Below are positions 34,215 through 45,306 of a stretch of DNA of 64,000 nt, in pieces. Under the pieces are notes generated by a model that had not been told where the DNA came from, did no database searches, and saw nothing but the letters and a program-made list of their open reading frames with translations. The stretch comes from Fennellomyces sp. T-0311 (Eukaryota > Mucoromycota > Mucoromycetes > Mucorales > Lichtheimiaceae), in NCBI GenBank assembly GCA_025266875.1, contig JALLLT010000054.1, positions 218,664 to 282,663 on the forward strand, read 5' to 3'. The position numbers and the translations under genes are program-made. Each line of letters begins with the position of its first letter. Position 1 is the stretch's first letter.

Positions 34215-37200
34215 TTATGTCAAAGAATGTAGTAGTTCGAGTTCGGTCTGTGGATCCAATAGCACGTTGTCGGCAAAGTCGTCGCCTGATCTAAAGTCAG
34301 CCATAAAATCTACCAAATCTTTTTGAAAGCGTTCAATGTCATCGCTGTACTCAAGCATTCCCTGTGCTACGAGATCAATCTGGGATCTAATAGCGACAAT
34401 ATGATCAGTTCGATACATAAAAAAAAGGTGTGAACATACTGTGGTAATGCAGGGTATATGGCTCGCAACTGCTCACGCACAAATCCCTGGACGTAGTCTG
34501 CATTGGATCCCAGGCCTTCTTGATACAAACGTGTATATATTTCTCCGTTCTGCACAAGCTCGAGAAGGCGAGCCAAAACCCGACTCTGCAGCTCAAACTC
34601 TACAGGCTAGTGTGAGATGCCTCATCCAATTCACACATTCCTTTATTCCTGCCAAGGAGAACCTACGTGTCCGACGGTCTTGATCTGTAATTGTATGGAG
34701 GATAACGTCAAGTATTTGCATATAGTACAAACTATACAATACACTTTGCTCGTCTTCGTCTTCGAGCTCGTATATGTTTTTGAGAAACACGGTGCATATC
34801 TCCAGCGCCTGGTTGCTTATTTCGTGAGCCGGGTGTTGTATTCCCCAGAGGATACTCCTGACAAGCACAGAAAATTTATCTTGACTAAGCAGAGTCAGAA
34901 GCTCTAAGAAGCTTATCAGTCAAGTACTTTAAAACCCCTGATCAAGCCATACCTCTGAATGCATATGTGACCAATCCTTGCACTAATCGGAAGAACCCAG
35001 GGCGCTTGTCATAGTAACTCGTAAAATCCTGGCCAATTTCACCATAGATCCGTTCGAATATTTGGTATGCGGTCTCCAGCAATGAGCGCATATATCCATC
35101 GTGAACCGCATGCTCGATTCGATGCTATATAAAGAACACTGATGAGAAACAAAAATGCTGTGGTATATTATGATAGAGGTGTCAAACGGGAAAGAGTAAT
35201 ATCATACATTTAGATGTTTTTCAACTAATACACATAAGGTATCAGATACGTCGTGCTTACTCGGTGGTGACATTAAGAACTCGCGGAGCAGTGGGTCAAT
35301 TAAATTTTGATCATCCACCGACAAGGCTGGCTTGTTCTTGATATATGTCGTGAGCAAAACATTGATTTGGTCTTTCACTCGTTCACGCAGATTGTTCAAC
35401 AACGGTATTGGTCCTAATTATAACGCACCTTAGTTATTCCTTTCATATACTACTTTTGCCGGTTACCAATTTCGCTTGCCGCATGGTATGCCGTCAGCAT
35501 ATCGCCATGAATATATTTTAACTGAGACTCGTATCCAGCGTTTACTGTGTCACACACGGCAATGTTAATCCTTAATATATCGGATAACGTTTTCAAGGTA
35601 TCGGCTTCGGCTTGCTGGTTCTGGTATAAAGCGATTCTAAGCTGGATACTTCCGTCAGTAACCCGAATGCGCTAGTTTGATACCATAGTTACCGCTTTGT
35701 TTGGCTCATCCATAAACTTTTGCATATATTGCTGCTGGTATTGCTTTGGTAAAATCGAAAATACATAACCAATAGCGCGGTATATTTCACAGGTCTGGAG
35801 AATGGAGTTAGTTAGCAAAAATAAAACTTTTGTTTTACCTTTGGCGACATTTACTTGTTGAAGATCCAATTCGGATACGAGTGAAGGTAAATGTACTAGA
35901 AGGTTTTGCAAAAACATGGTACTGCCTTGTTGATCTTGTGAACCTGTGTTTTGTTGAATGCCCTGGCAAATTTCGACAAGTGCATGGGCTGCGAATTTCT
36001 GGATGCTTGCTTCTTTGTCGTGCAGATATTTAGCGGTAAGCCTGATCGCTGCGCCGAAAAAGCCTTGAAGTTTATGTAGGGCATGCGGATATTTTGATGC
36101 GATGAAAAGTATGCAAGGTTCAGCACTTCCTTCTTTCTCGTTGATGCAAACTTTGTTGAGAATAGCCAAACACTGGTTGATGAATTGAAGCTCTTGCGAT
36201 TCATCCATTACACCAGATATAGCACCAATTGCCCAACATGCTTGGTTGAGGTTTCTCCAGGATACCATAAAGGACCCCGTCTAGCATATCATAACATAAT
36301 CAATTGCATGCCCAAAAGAACAAAATCCCACCGCCAGATCGTCTTACCTGACTCTCCTTAAGACTTGCCTGGAGAGTAGCCTGAGTGTCGCTGATATTTA
36401 ACGTTGTCAGGTTCCTCAAAAGATTCTTGGTAATTCTGTAAACCTCTGGATTTTCGCTCTTTTCAACAAACTCTCTCGAAATAATTCCCCCGTCTTCCTC
36501 TCCGATAACAAGAGCCTAATCGAACGGTCAGGAAAAAAGAGTAATATCACTGCTCACTACCCTTACATTATCTGGATTCGATATACGTTTCACTGCGGCT
36601 TTCCTTAATTCATGGAGCAAGTTTGTAGATGAAACAGGTTCCATATATTCACACTTGCGAGAGGTCTGATAATAAAGGGCCAAGTTATGGTTCACATTTT
36701 TGTACTATGTGCACCGCACAGATGCCACTTACAAAATGTACCCAGTACTCTGCACACGTCTTCCATAGCTCCTGGTCGTCGATAGCAGATAGTGCCAATA
36801 AATCTTGATGAATTTGCGTTAGGAGCTGTGGCTTCGATACCGCAATCGCCTGTTCCAACATAAGTGTTCGATCCGTGTTACACGTTGCTCTTACCTCTCC
36901 ATGGGCACTCAAAGCTGTTGTGATAAATAGAGTATAGTCGTCTATCAGTTCGTGTCCTCGCTGGCGTCCATCCTTGTACATCCCTCTGATGCCTTCACGC
37001 ATGTAAGCCATGGTTCTTACTTCATTTAACGTTAATCAGTTACCTTCTTTGGTTGGGATCAAAGCATGGATCGCCAAGACTACACTTTCCCCCAGCGCTG
37101 ACAATCCCGGTAAGAATTGATCAGGAATATCCTGTCTCCCAGTGACTTCGGTGCAGCATTTGAGTGCCAGACTTCTGTAAGAGCGATCCTCTACGTTTGA

Positions 37201-38314
37201 CGATAGCTAGATTAAAGTTAGATCGAACCTGGATAACACGTAGCACTTTATGCACCTGGTTGCACAAGATTGACATCAGATCCATGTCAAAAATCATGTT
37301 TGGCGGGATCCATTTGAGAAAGTGAGACAAGGCTTCCAGTGTCGCTTTGACAAGTCGTTTTGATGGGCGCCGAAGAAGCACTTCACGGCACAGTTCGATT
37401 ATTGGATCCAATTCCGATGTCAACTGCTCTTTAAGCTTGCGCGTTTTCCAATCCGCCTGTGCTTCTTCGGATGCCTCGAAAACTTCCTCGCTGTACCAAG
37501 GGCATCAGCTTTTGAACATTATTTGTGGCAAGGACAAGTACCTCAATAACCGCAGGACCATCATATTGTTTTCGCAAAGACTCAGACTCACTCGAGCAGA
37601 TGCCACCATCTCATTGACAAACGAGGGCCACTCCTCCGGCCATTCCTTTTTAACGATCTATACAGCACGTTTAACGCTAGCCACTGCGCGCGATACACGA
37701 GCTGCATGCTATACCTCAACTAAGACCATATTTAGCTTGCTCAGATAGGCTTTATCTGCCTGCAAGCTAGCTTCGCTTGATGACTGAGACACGATCACGG
37801 ACCCGACGTAATTACGGATAGCTTGTTTTTCTACGGGGTTAGTCCAAAACGGATATACCGTATTTCTTTTCTGCATTACCTATACGCTGATCTTGAGGAA
37901 GATGCCTCCATCGAGTAGATATGAATTTCTCGAGTACTTGGAGGGCAATAAACTTTACAAAGGTCGTCAGTAACACCGTCGCTGTCCGGCTCGTCTAACA
38001 AAAAGTCACCTTTGCTTGAACCACTTGCGATCGCTCAAGGATCTGGTCAGCCACCTGCCAGGAATCGGGATGCTGTTGAAATGCTGTAAGGATCGGTTGC
38101 TAAATAAACGAGATCAGCCTTGACAAGATCACTTTATAGCGCGATTCGGGATTGTACCGCAGCAGAGGCGTCGCCTCCGTAGAACGACCGTACAACATTG
38201 TCTAGTAACGAGACACTGAATTGACCATGTTCAAACAATGCCTATTTATTGCATTATTTTTTTTTTACTGAATTTGCTTTATCTTATGTTTCTGCAAGCA
38301 CTCACGTCCATCAT
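34215..38314 (-). CDS. Divergent exportin-1 (CRM1/Xpo1) paralogue
   Basis: Well over ten short exons on the minus strand follow the exportin-1 order. ATG ATG GAC at 38314 opens a one-block first exon; ALFEHGQFSVSLLDNVVRSF, KFIALQVLEKFISTRW, LPQDQRIGIRNYV, VLVEIVKKEWPEEWPSF, LSLCENNMMVLRLLSEEVF, LVKATLEALSHFLKWIPPNM, WRNLNQACWAIGAISGVMDE and LYSLYYMQILDVILHTITDQ follow, and it ends PQTELELLHSLT. Exportin-1 carries leucine-rich NES cargo out of the nucleus with Ran-GTP. The alignment to human XPO1 is clear but divergent, so this is probably an extra paralogue and not the essential housekeeping copy. At the leptomycin-reactive Cys528 position an ungapped local alignment puts Ile. Individual exon ends were not all resolved. 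Confidence 0.85.
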
Positions 38315-39449
38315 AAATGAAAGAGAGTCTCGGAATATGCATGTCCGACTGCGGTTTTAAAACTGCGGGGAGAGGCAACCATGTGTGTTTGGACCATCGC
38401 CCATATTTCTATTGTATCTTATATACCGGCAACGCTGTGAGGGTGTACTGAATACTGAGTCAAGACAGCAGTGCACTCACACTCCAGCAATGGTATTTTC
38501 GGGCTTTATTAGCTTGCATACATAATTCTGGTTGTGCAAAGATTTTTTTCTCGATTTATAATAAAGCATATGAATATACACTTTCTAGTCGCAGCTCCTT
38601 ATTTCCATGCATTCGTCGCTTGTCATCGGGCAAAGACAGAACATGGTATACAGCGTGATAATGAGACCAAGCAAGAATGAAAGCCACTCGATATTCATGT
38701 AAAACACCGGCCCTTGAAGCTGTGGTGCTCCATACCCATGGGCATCATATATGTTGGAGCGGTCTACAAGGTTTAAGCAGTTACGTAGTATAATAGACTG
38801 CACCATTGACGAGAAAGTCATTTGATTTGTGTGCTTCGAAGACTGTTACTAAATTAAAACGACCTTATATTCAGGAGACATATCTGACGCCTTTAAAGGA
38901 GACTCATATGCAGTATGATGGTTTAACGCTTGAATAATCTGTTTCGACGGCTACTGGTAGTTCGGAAAGGATAATGAAAGTGATTATACTTTATGGAAGC
39001 CTCATCTCCAACTTGACGGGTTCGATGAGCCTACCCATCAAGCAACGGGCTTTGGGTGCTTTTCATTCTTTTATGCATGCTCTATCTTATGTTACGTAGC
39101 TTTTCTTACTAATTACTCGTGGCTACGATCAGTCGATTTCAATGTTTTGCATACAGATGTAATCAATGATTTAAAACGAAACTTTTAGAAAAATCACTGT
39201 CTATATATCAGTTAAGAAAAGCTATTTCGGTTTCCAATGATTGGCTAACGAAAAGATTCCCACAGAACTCCTCGTGAGCGTTTTTGGGATTTATATTCTA
39301 TGGAGATCCGTTTTATTTTTGCTCCAATCGAAGAAATAGCTGGCTGCTACATATTACAGTCATAATAACATCCTTCTTAGTAAGACAGAATGAACTCGAA
39401 CATATGGCATCATTTATTTGTCAGATAAAGAAAAACAGCCTATGTAAAT
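38315..39449. other. Intergenic; one doubtful small membrane ORF
   Basis: The complement of 38585-38821 reads a 78-codon frame with a hydrophobic stretch WLSFLLGLIITLYTMFCL. I have no other support for a gene, so it is mentioned only here. Confidence 0.35.
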
Positions 39450-40448
39450 CTAACAATGATGCTCGTCGAGGATCGCACAGGCATATTGTGTACGAGTTAA
39501 TTTGGAGCCTAAGTACTTTTTTGCGGGAAGCGCATATCGTATGAGCCGGATTCTTTCCTTTCTGGTTATGTTGGGATCGACACCAGCTGTATAGTTTATG
39601 ATATCGCTGTAATGTAAGCGTATACTTGAGAACCCAAAATTTCTTGTAAACTCATAGCAGCTCCACTTGCATCCGGACATCCTGTCAATATAACAACCTG
39701 ACGCCCATGAATGTGGATCTTCACGAGCATTGGTTTCAAATTCGTTGTCCAAGCGGCAAATGACGGGGTCGTTCCTGTACTCTCGTAGCATGCGTCGACG
39801 ACAAACGTTATGCCATTCCTTTACTTGTACCCGGTTGTAAAACCGATCTCGATAATAGGAATATCTGGTTTTATTTGATTCCAGGTGTGCCATAATGGTG
39901 TCACATCCAGAAACCATAGCTTTCGCGTCTCGTACCTTCTCAGCATCTTCTTGTGTCATATCGTTTCTGATGTCCGGTAGGTTTCGGATGTTGTTGGCCA
40001 GGACTCGTAGATGTATATACTTTGCAGTCTTGAGCTTTCGTGCGAAAACAGTGTTCTCTGCGGCTGCTCTGTCAGCTGAGCGCGATTTGACATCATAATA
40101 TACAGTGTCAATATAACTGTTGTTGTCGTCGTCGCCATACTCGTCGTCGACGGCTGGAGTTTTTCGAATAGAAGAAAAGCGTGTGCACCTTGTTGGAGAG
40201 ATATCGACATTGAAAGGTTCATGGATGATACCTCCATGTTCAGCTGCTTCGGCGTACGAAAATGCATTTACCCAGACAGTGTCTTCACCGGCAAATAGCA
40301 CATCGTCACTAACCATTTCAAATCCGGTAGTTGTGGAGTTTAGTGGTGGGAATGCTTCATCGTCAGAGAGAAAATCGAAAAAGGCCTCATTATCATCATT
40401 ATAATGATGATTGAGGTTTTCAGCAAAGGCGAGTATAGGGATAAGCAT
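39450..40448 (-). CDS. Unknown protein, tandem paralogue 1
   Basis: An intronless 332-codon frame starts at ATG 40448. It is about half identical by eye to the frame at 40939-41946 over its full length: LAFAENL; DDEAFPPLNSTTTGFEMV; TVWVNAFSYAEAAEHGGIIH; AENTVFARKLKTAKY; MTQEDAEKVRDAKAMVSGCD; VKEWHNVCRRRMLREY; GVDPNITRKERIRLIR. The N-terminus is acidic, the middle has a charged helical region and the C-terminus is basic. I see no signal peptide, membrane segment or catalytic motif and know no family. Conserved Trp, Cys and His residues suggest a folded domain. Its promoter matches that of the neighbour, so co-regulation is likely. Confidence 0.8.
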   Translation of the reverse strand: MLIPILAFAENLNHHYNDDNEAFFDFLSDDEAFPPLNSTTTGFEMVSDDVLFAGEDTVWVNAFSYAEAAEHGGIIHEPFNVDISPTRCTRFSSIRKTPAVDDEYGDDDNNSYIDTVYYDVKSRSADRAAAENTVFARKLKTAKYIHLRVLANNIRNLPDIRNDMTQEDAEKVRDAKAMVSGCDTIMAHLESNKTRYSYYRDRFYNRVQVKEWHNVCRRRMLREYRNDPVICRLDNEFETNAREDPHSWASGCYIDRMSGCKWSCYEFTRNFGFSSIRLHYSDIINYTAGVDPNITRKERIRLIRYALPAKKYLGSKLTRTQYACAILDEHHC

Positions 40449-40517
40449 ATTTTTTAACGTAAAAAAAAGAAGACAGTGAAGTTATGTACGTTTTGAGCAG
40501 TGGCACTTATCAGATGC

Positions 40518-40526
40518 TATTTATAT
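40518..40526 (-). promoter_or_regulatory. TATA box of paralogue 1
   Basis: The minus strand reads ATATAAATAGCA, about 70 bp before the start codon, in the same place as in the neighbouring paralogue. Confidence 0.65.
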
Positions 40527-40537
40527 TTTGTACTGAA

Positions 40538-40557
40538 CTGCGGCGTAAGAGGCGCAG
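40538..40557. promoter_or_regulatory. 20-bp dyad upstream of paralogue 1
   Basis: CTGCGGC-N6-GGCGCAG is a near-perfect inverted repeat 11 bp upstream of the TATA box. The same arms with a different spacer occur at 42029-42048 before paralogue 2. This looks like a transcription-factor operator. Confidence 0.6.
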
Positions 40558-40562
40558 TAGAT

Positions 40563-40938
40563 CATACGTTCCACTTGAACAGAAGAAGTAAGTCTTGTGG
40601 AACTGTAAAACTTGTACAATTGATTGCATATCAAAAGCACTTTACTGCGGTCATGAAAATTAAAGGATGATATTCTGCAAAAGCGAAATACCATGAAAGA
40701 AGATCATTACATTCTAGCACATGTGCAACTGAATACATTTTTGTACACAGATCCCACCGTACGCCCTGGAGTACGCAACTTCAGACTGTGTTCAAATAAC
40801 AAGAGGGAACCAGTTACCGGGTTCTATACACTTGAACTACTCTCATAGTGATGTGATGGAAAAGGTACTGCTATGATAGCGCAAAAGCATTCGTAACGGC
40901 TTTATTGGTTTATTTAATTGCAACTGACGTTTAACAAA
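40563..40938. other. Spacer between the paralogues
   Basis: Distal promoter of paralogue 1 and 3' region of paralogue 2. No gene seen. Confidence 0.5.
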
Positions 40939-41946
40939 TTACAGCGATTGATCCCATTCATCTAGAATTGTGTAGGCACATTTTGTACGAGTTGTCTTGG
41001 GATCCATATACTTTGTCCCCGGAATTGAGGATCGTATGAGCCAGAGCCTTTCCTTTCTAGATATGGTGGGATCAACACCTTCCGTATCTTGTATTACACT
41101 GTCGTAGTACATGCGTATATGTTGGAACCCCATGGATCTCATACGATGGTAATGATACCAGCAGCTGCTGGTCAGCCTGTTTGGTCCGCCTCGAAAAAGT
41201 GGCAGTCGATGATGCACATATTTTTCAAACTCGTCGTACAGACGTTCAATGATCGGATCGTTGCTGTATGCTCGTAGGGCATGTTGACGACAGATATTAT
41301 GCCAGTCCTTAATTTTACGTTTGCTGTGAAAGTGATTTCGATAGTAATGTTTGGTGCACTCCATATCAAGATATGTCGCAATCTTGTCACACCCAGCAAC
41401 CATCGCCTTTGCGTCTTGCACCTTCTCAGCATCTTCATGCGTCATATCGCAGCTAGGTTTGGGCAGCTTTAAGAGGTTCTTTCGCAAATCTCGATCGTAA
41501 GTGTACTTGGCAGTCTTGAGCTTCCGTGCATAAATTGTATTCTCCGCGACTGCCTTGTCAGTTGAAAGCGATTTGATATCAAAGTATAACGCATCCAAAC
41601 AGTTATCGTCGTCGTCGCCATAATTATTATCGACAGTGGGAGATTTTCGCGTAGGTGAATTGTTTTTAAAGCCTGCTGGAGAGATGTTATGGATGCTGCT
41701 GATGTTGATTGGCTCATGGATAACGCCTCCATTTTCGGCTGCTTGAGCATACGAAAATGCGTTGACCCAGACGGTGCTCTCGCCCGCAAATTGAACATCG
41801 TCGTGAACCATTTCAAATCCAGTTGCTGTGGAGTTTAGTGGTGGGAATGCTTCGTCATCGCATAGAAACTTGAGTGGGTGATCGTCACTACTATCATCGT
41901 AATGATAGGTGAGGTTTTCGGCGAAGGCAAGTGTGGAGACGGACAT
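40939..41946 (-). CDS. Unknown protein, tandem paralogue 2
   Basis: The conserved part begins at ATG 41946 (MSVSTLAFAENLTYHYD), giving 335 residues. A longer frame up to 42228 exists, but it runs through the TATA box and dyad and has no match in paralogue 1, so the later ATG is chosen. Shared blocks are the same as in 39450-40448; this copy has DALYFDIKSLSTDKAVAENT and IKDWHNICRQHALRAYSNDP. Both frames are intact while many positions differ, which suggests selection on both copies after an old duplication. The function is unknown. Confidence 0.8.
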   Translation of the reverse strand: MSVSTLAFAENLTYHYDDSSDDHPLKFLCDDEAFPPLNSTATGFEMVHDDVQFAGESTVWVNAFSYAQAAENGGVIHEPINISSIHNISPAGFKNNSPTRKSPTVDNNYGDDDDNCLDALYFDIKSLSTDKAVAENTIYARKLKTAKYTYDRDLRKNLLKLPKPSCDMTHEDAEKVQDAKAMVAGCDKIATYLDMECTKHYYRNHFHSKRKIKDWHNICRQHALRAYSNDPIIERLYDEFEKYVHHRLPLFRGGPNRLTSSCWYHYHRMRSMGFQHIRMYYDSVIQDTEGVDPTISRKERLWLIRSSIPGTKYMDPKTTRTKCAYTILDEWDQSL

Positions 41947-42007
41947 GTTCTTTTTTATAATGCTATGGAATAAAAGAAAGTAATGATATCTATGTTGAAC
42001 AATCTGC

Positions 42008-42016
42008 CATTTATAT
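42008..42016 (-). promoter_or_regulatory. TATA box of paralogue 2
   Basis: The minus strand reads ATATAAATGGCA, about 63 bp before the start codon. Confidence 0.65.
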
Positions 42017-42028
42017 CTTATTATTCCA

Positions 42029-42048
42029 CTGCGGCAGTTGAGGCGCAG
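42029..42048. promoter_or_regulatory. 20-bp dyad upstream of paralogue 2
   Basis: CTGCGGC-N6-GGCGCAG, identical arms to 40538-40557, 12 bp upstream of the TATA box. Confidence 0.6.
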
Positions 42049-42381
42049 CAAATAATTTATTACACAAGGGATGAAGACGGAAACTCTGTGCAATCCAGCA
42101 GTTGCAAACCTTAGCTTTGACTGCGCCACTTGTAACATTACACTATTGCTATTAACAATCACGAGCACGTCACCTGTCTCGCTTTGCTCGACTGAATGAG
42201 CCCCTACGCTCCGTTTCGGGTCATTCATCGGTGAGTCGACTCGGCCATCTTAAATACTATATTACACCCAGACACTAAACCCTATTACTAAATCCTAATA
42301 ACCCTAACACTAAGTATACGGCATACACATATTTATATTATTGCTTAGACACAACCGCTCGCTGAAATAAGCTTCTGAAAT
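42049..42381. other. Spacer, no gene seen
   Basis: Contains a degenerate CCTAA-rich patch at about 42278-42308 (see rejected observations). Confidence 0.5.
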
Positions 42382-42697
42382 TTCTTATATAGTAGTATTG
42401 GTATAGTAATTCCTTGTATCGTATATCACCCTTGTTAGAGTTTGCGATCCCGGTCTGATGGGTGAGCAGTACCTGAGTGTAGTCACCTTGGATGGAGTAC
42501 AGACGATTAAGACACATATTCCCCGTGTCTCCTCTACCGTTCTTATATAGTAGTATTGGTATAGTAATTCCTTGTATCGTATATCACCCTTGTTAGAGTT
42601 TGCGATCCCGGTCTGATGGGTGAGCAGTACCTGAGTGTAGTCACCTTGGATGGAGTACAGACGATTAAGACACATATTCCCCGTGTCTCCTCTACCG
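42382..42697. repeat. Exact 158-bp tandem duplication
   Basis: Copies 42382-42539 and 42540-42697 appear identical base for base, and the first few bases continue into a third partial copy. The minus strand carries a short open frame in each (MCLNRLYSIQGDYTQVLLTH), but 158 is not a multiple of three, so the frame shifts between copies. The content of the unit is not recognised. Confidence 0.9.
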
Positions 42698-42889
42698 TTC
42701 TGGTATCAGCAAGTCCAAACAGAAGACAGTTAGACGTCTGTAAGAAATGTGGTCATTACCTATGAGTCGCTAATATTTATCGTAAACTTACATATCTGCG
42801 CAATGCAGCATGGACTTTCTGTACCTATGCTGAGGTACCATGCGTTCAGCCCATTCATTTTATGATTAGAAAATAAGTAAGCACATTGC

Positions 42890-43540
42890 TTTAAATATAT
42901 AGGAAGCATAAATCTTTCTTTTGCCTTGTGGGATGATGCTGAACACATTGTTGCAAGTGGTACCCGCTATCGACGATTACCATCAATGCGGAAGGAAGAA
43001 GAGATTCATAAGCCAGGAGTTTGATTGACGCCCAAGTATTTGTTGCCCCTTGGATGTTTGCTGAACTCTCAATTCTCATTCGAAGTTGCATACAACTAAC
43101 TTTCAAAAATATCGGCGCGTCTATTAACTTGCTGCTCAGCAGTGTCATAGATGTAAATTTCCGTGAAACTGGGAGGGACGTTTCCTTCAGGCACCAATGG
43201 ACTAATTCGGTGATATATGCCATCATGGATACGAAACGCATATGCTTCATCGCGAGCATTGATATTGTTATTATCGACCATGGCACCCAAAGACGCAATC
43301 AGAGATACAGTGTTGTACTTGCAAAGGTTATCAAAAAATGATTACTCATTAGGCCAGAGTCATCCGGCAAGTTAAGAAGAAGTTGAGGTGGGAGCAGGGA
43401 TGGGAGGAAGATCGACAATACCATAGCAGAACCAGATTTGGTAGGCTCGACATATTTCTTCATTCACGCGATTATCTTCTCAGGGCCAGACACGCGCGCC
43501 ACACGCATCACACTTGGTACCCATTACCGGCAAAACATTG
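42890..43540 (-). pseudogene. Helitron helicase-like N-terminal region, decayed
   Basis: The minus strand reads GTKCDACGARVW, then WFCYGIVDLPPIPAPT, then SLGAMVDNNNI, FRIHDGIYHRISPLVPEG and PPSFTEIYIYDTAEQQVNRR. This order matches the Helitron-like N domain (PF14214 type): a CxxCGAxxW zinc motif, CCxxGKVxLPPLP, then FxIHGxIxHRIGxLxP and FAQLYIYD. Several stops and a shift occur around 43370-43480, and the downstream part (about 42890-43090) is scrambled. No Rep HUH motif or helicase domain is seen, so only a fragment remains. Confidence 0.65.
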
Positions 43541-43740
43541 TCTTTGATAGTTAGCCGACTCCTTACCATCGCCAACATTGGCGCCAGCGACACAGGGGAC
43601 AGCAAGCTGGCTATGATAAACCGCAAGTGTTTGAGGTACCCTGCGAGGATGAAAGCCATGTTGAGCGTGATTATGAGGTCCCAGAGGGGAATACATGGCC
43701 TTCCACATGATTTTTCTGCGGAATGCTTACTTCGATGAGT

Positions 43741-44460
43741 CCAACCAAATCATCTTTTTTTTTTCACGTTCGCATTCGAGGCGTTTGAACGATGGGTAGA
43801 TCTCATAATATTGATTTCAGCATTCTGCTCCAGGTTCTCAGTAGCAGCGTTCTCAAGGAAGTTTTCACTCATGGCAGAGGCAGTTAAAGGATTCTTAGAA
43901 AGACTTTCAACACAGAGAGCCAGGGTATTCCAAATAAGGAAGGAGATTTCTGAAGGGTTTTAGGGAGTTGTCTATTATATTATAAAAAATAATAAAATAG
44001 ATAGATAGATAGATAGATAGATAGTATTCTAGCGCAGGCTGGATTCGGGATGCAAGTTGGCTACCGTTATATAAAAGACTAAACGAAAACCTCCAGTGAG
44101 TGACATGGTCAAGAAAATTTGGCCCTCCAACACAAAAAGTCCCGAATGCTCATTCAGGAAAGTATCGGCTACGGAGTTCATATATGTATATTGGTAAAAA
44201 AATATATAAGGTCGATATAAAGTATGTTATTCTATAAATTTGCATTCAAATGTGCCGTTATGTCACTATGTTTTACGGAATTGATCCCTGATTTGATTAT
44301 AGCTATTACTGGTAATATGGGCACCCGGATCGTTTGTTTCTACCAGGATACTGGACACCCCTATTCGTGCGGTTTAGAGTCTCAGGTACCCAGGAACATA
44401 TGAGACATGACTTTTGGTACCAGCCTGTTGTAGGCTTTGGACTAATTGCTAGCGATGCCG
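43741..44460. other. Spacer with a tetranucleotide run
   Basis: No gene seen. (ATAG)7 lies at 43997-44024. A short plus-strand frame at 44334-44537 runs into an LTR and is not supported. Confidence 0.5.
43997..44024 (+). repeat. Microsatellite (ATAG)7
   Basis: Seven perfect tetranucleotide units. Confidence 0.9.
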
Positions 44461-44735
44461 TGGCTGACATGATAATCCAGAAAAACGAGAAATCGGATAA
44501 AAGTAACCAGGGCATATATCCCTTAGTGCGAGTCTAAAGAGAGGACCGATACACTAAAGAAGTGAAATGACACTAAAGAAATATCCGATGAAAGAAAGGC
44601 TAGAATATGGTAGTAAACGATGATCCGAACAGACCAGTATAAATATAGTACTATCATAGAATATCGAGGCAATCAATCTCACAACAGAGCTCTATTCCGG
44701 TCTCAGCGACTTTCGATTGTTATAAGTTTTTATCT
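44461..44735 (+). repeat. Solo LTR-like sequence, family D, copy 1
   Basis: Begins TGGCTGACATGATAATCC and contains gaaatcggataaaa, a TATA element (ccagtataaatatag) and ggtctcagcgact, in the same order as 45808-45997. The right end is approximate. Confidence 0.55.
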
Positions 44736-44891
44736 TTCTTTTATCACAAAAGGAATGCCTGCCATTTCTGGCGGGAATTGATACGGGTGTCCGCTGGGAT
44801 CCCTTATGGGTGTCCGCCATTTTCTGTAGCTTCGTCAAGATGCCCCTGCATACAATACACTTCCATATATAATATCCTAACGAAGTAATCC

Positions 44892-45301
44892 TGTCGTATT
44901 CACGACATACACTATCATCCATGGTTACATGCTTTTCCTTCTTTATGCTATATCCGCTGTCATTGCGACATCTTTTTTTTGTATTACTGTCATCGCGACA
45001 TCAACAACCGTACAGTTATCGATTGCCTTATTTGCTCTTATGTGCAACCTTGATTCGGGTTTACCGATCGTAAGGCAACTCCTTTAACTTGGTTCCATAT
45101 GTTCTTCGGCTCCTTCATCTATAAGGCAAGATCATATGAAAGTCGGCAATAACATGGATCATAGGCTTATTAGACAAAGTATTCGCCTTCTTCGTCCCGA
45201 ACTCATCAACAGTATAAATAGAGAGCAGTTTTCCTCAATAAATCATTATCTTATTTTGGTCTCGTCATTCGAAAGCCTTTTCTCGTTTAAGCGATACCAC
45301 A
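44892..45301 (+). repeat. Solo LTR, family B, intact copy with target-site duplication
   Basis: It begins TGTCGTATTCACGACATAC and ends GCGATACCACA (410 bp). It is flanked by AATCC on both sides (44887-44891 and 45302-45306). Internal landmarks are CATCCATGGTTACATGC, a TATA element (cagtataaatagagag, about 45211) and caataaatc. Related copies lie at 16079-16456 (-) and 48447-48833 (-). Confidence 0.88.
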
Positions 45302-45306
45302 AATCC

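Noticed and set aside
41947..42228. N-terminal extension of paralogue 2 (94 extra codons)
   Set aside because: It runs through the TATA box and dyad, and the equivalent region of paralogue 1 is not open.
42278..42308. CCTAA-rich patch (aaaccctattactaaatcctaataaccctaacac) resembling interstitial telomere repeat
   Set aside because: Units are irregular and only two full CCCTA words occur; too short and degenerate to claim telomeric origin.
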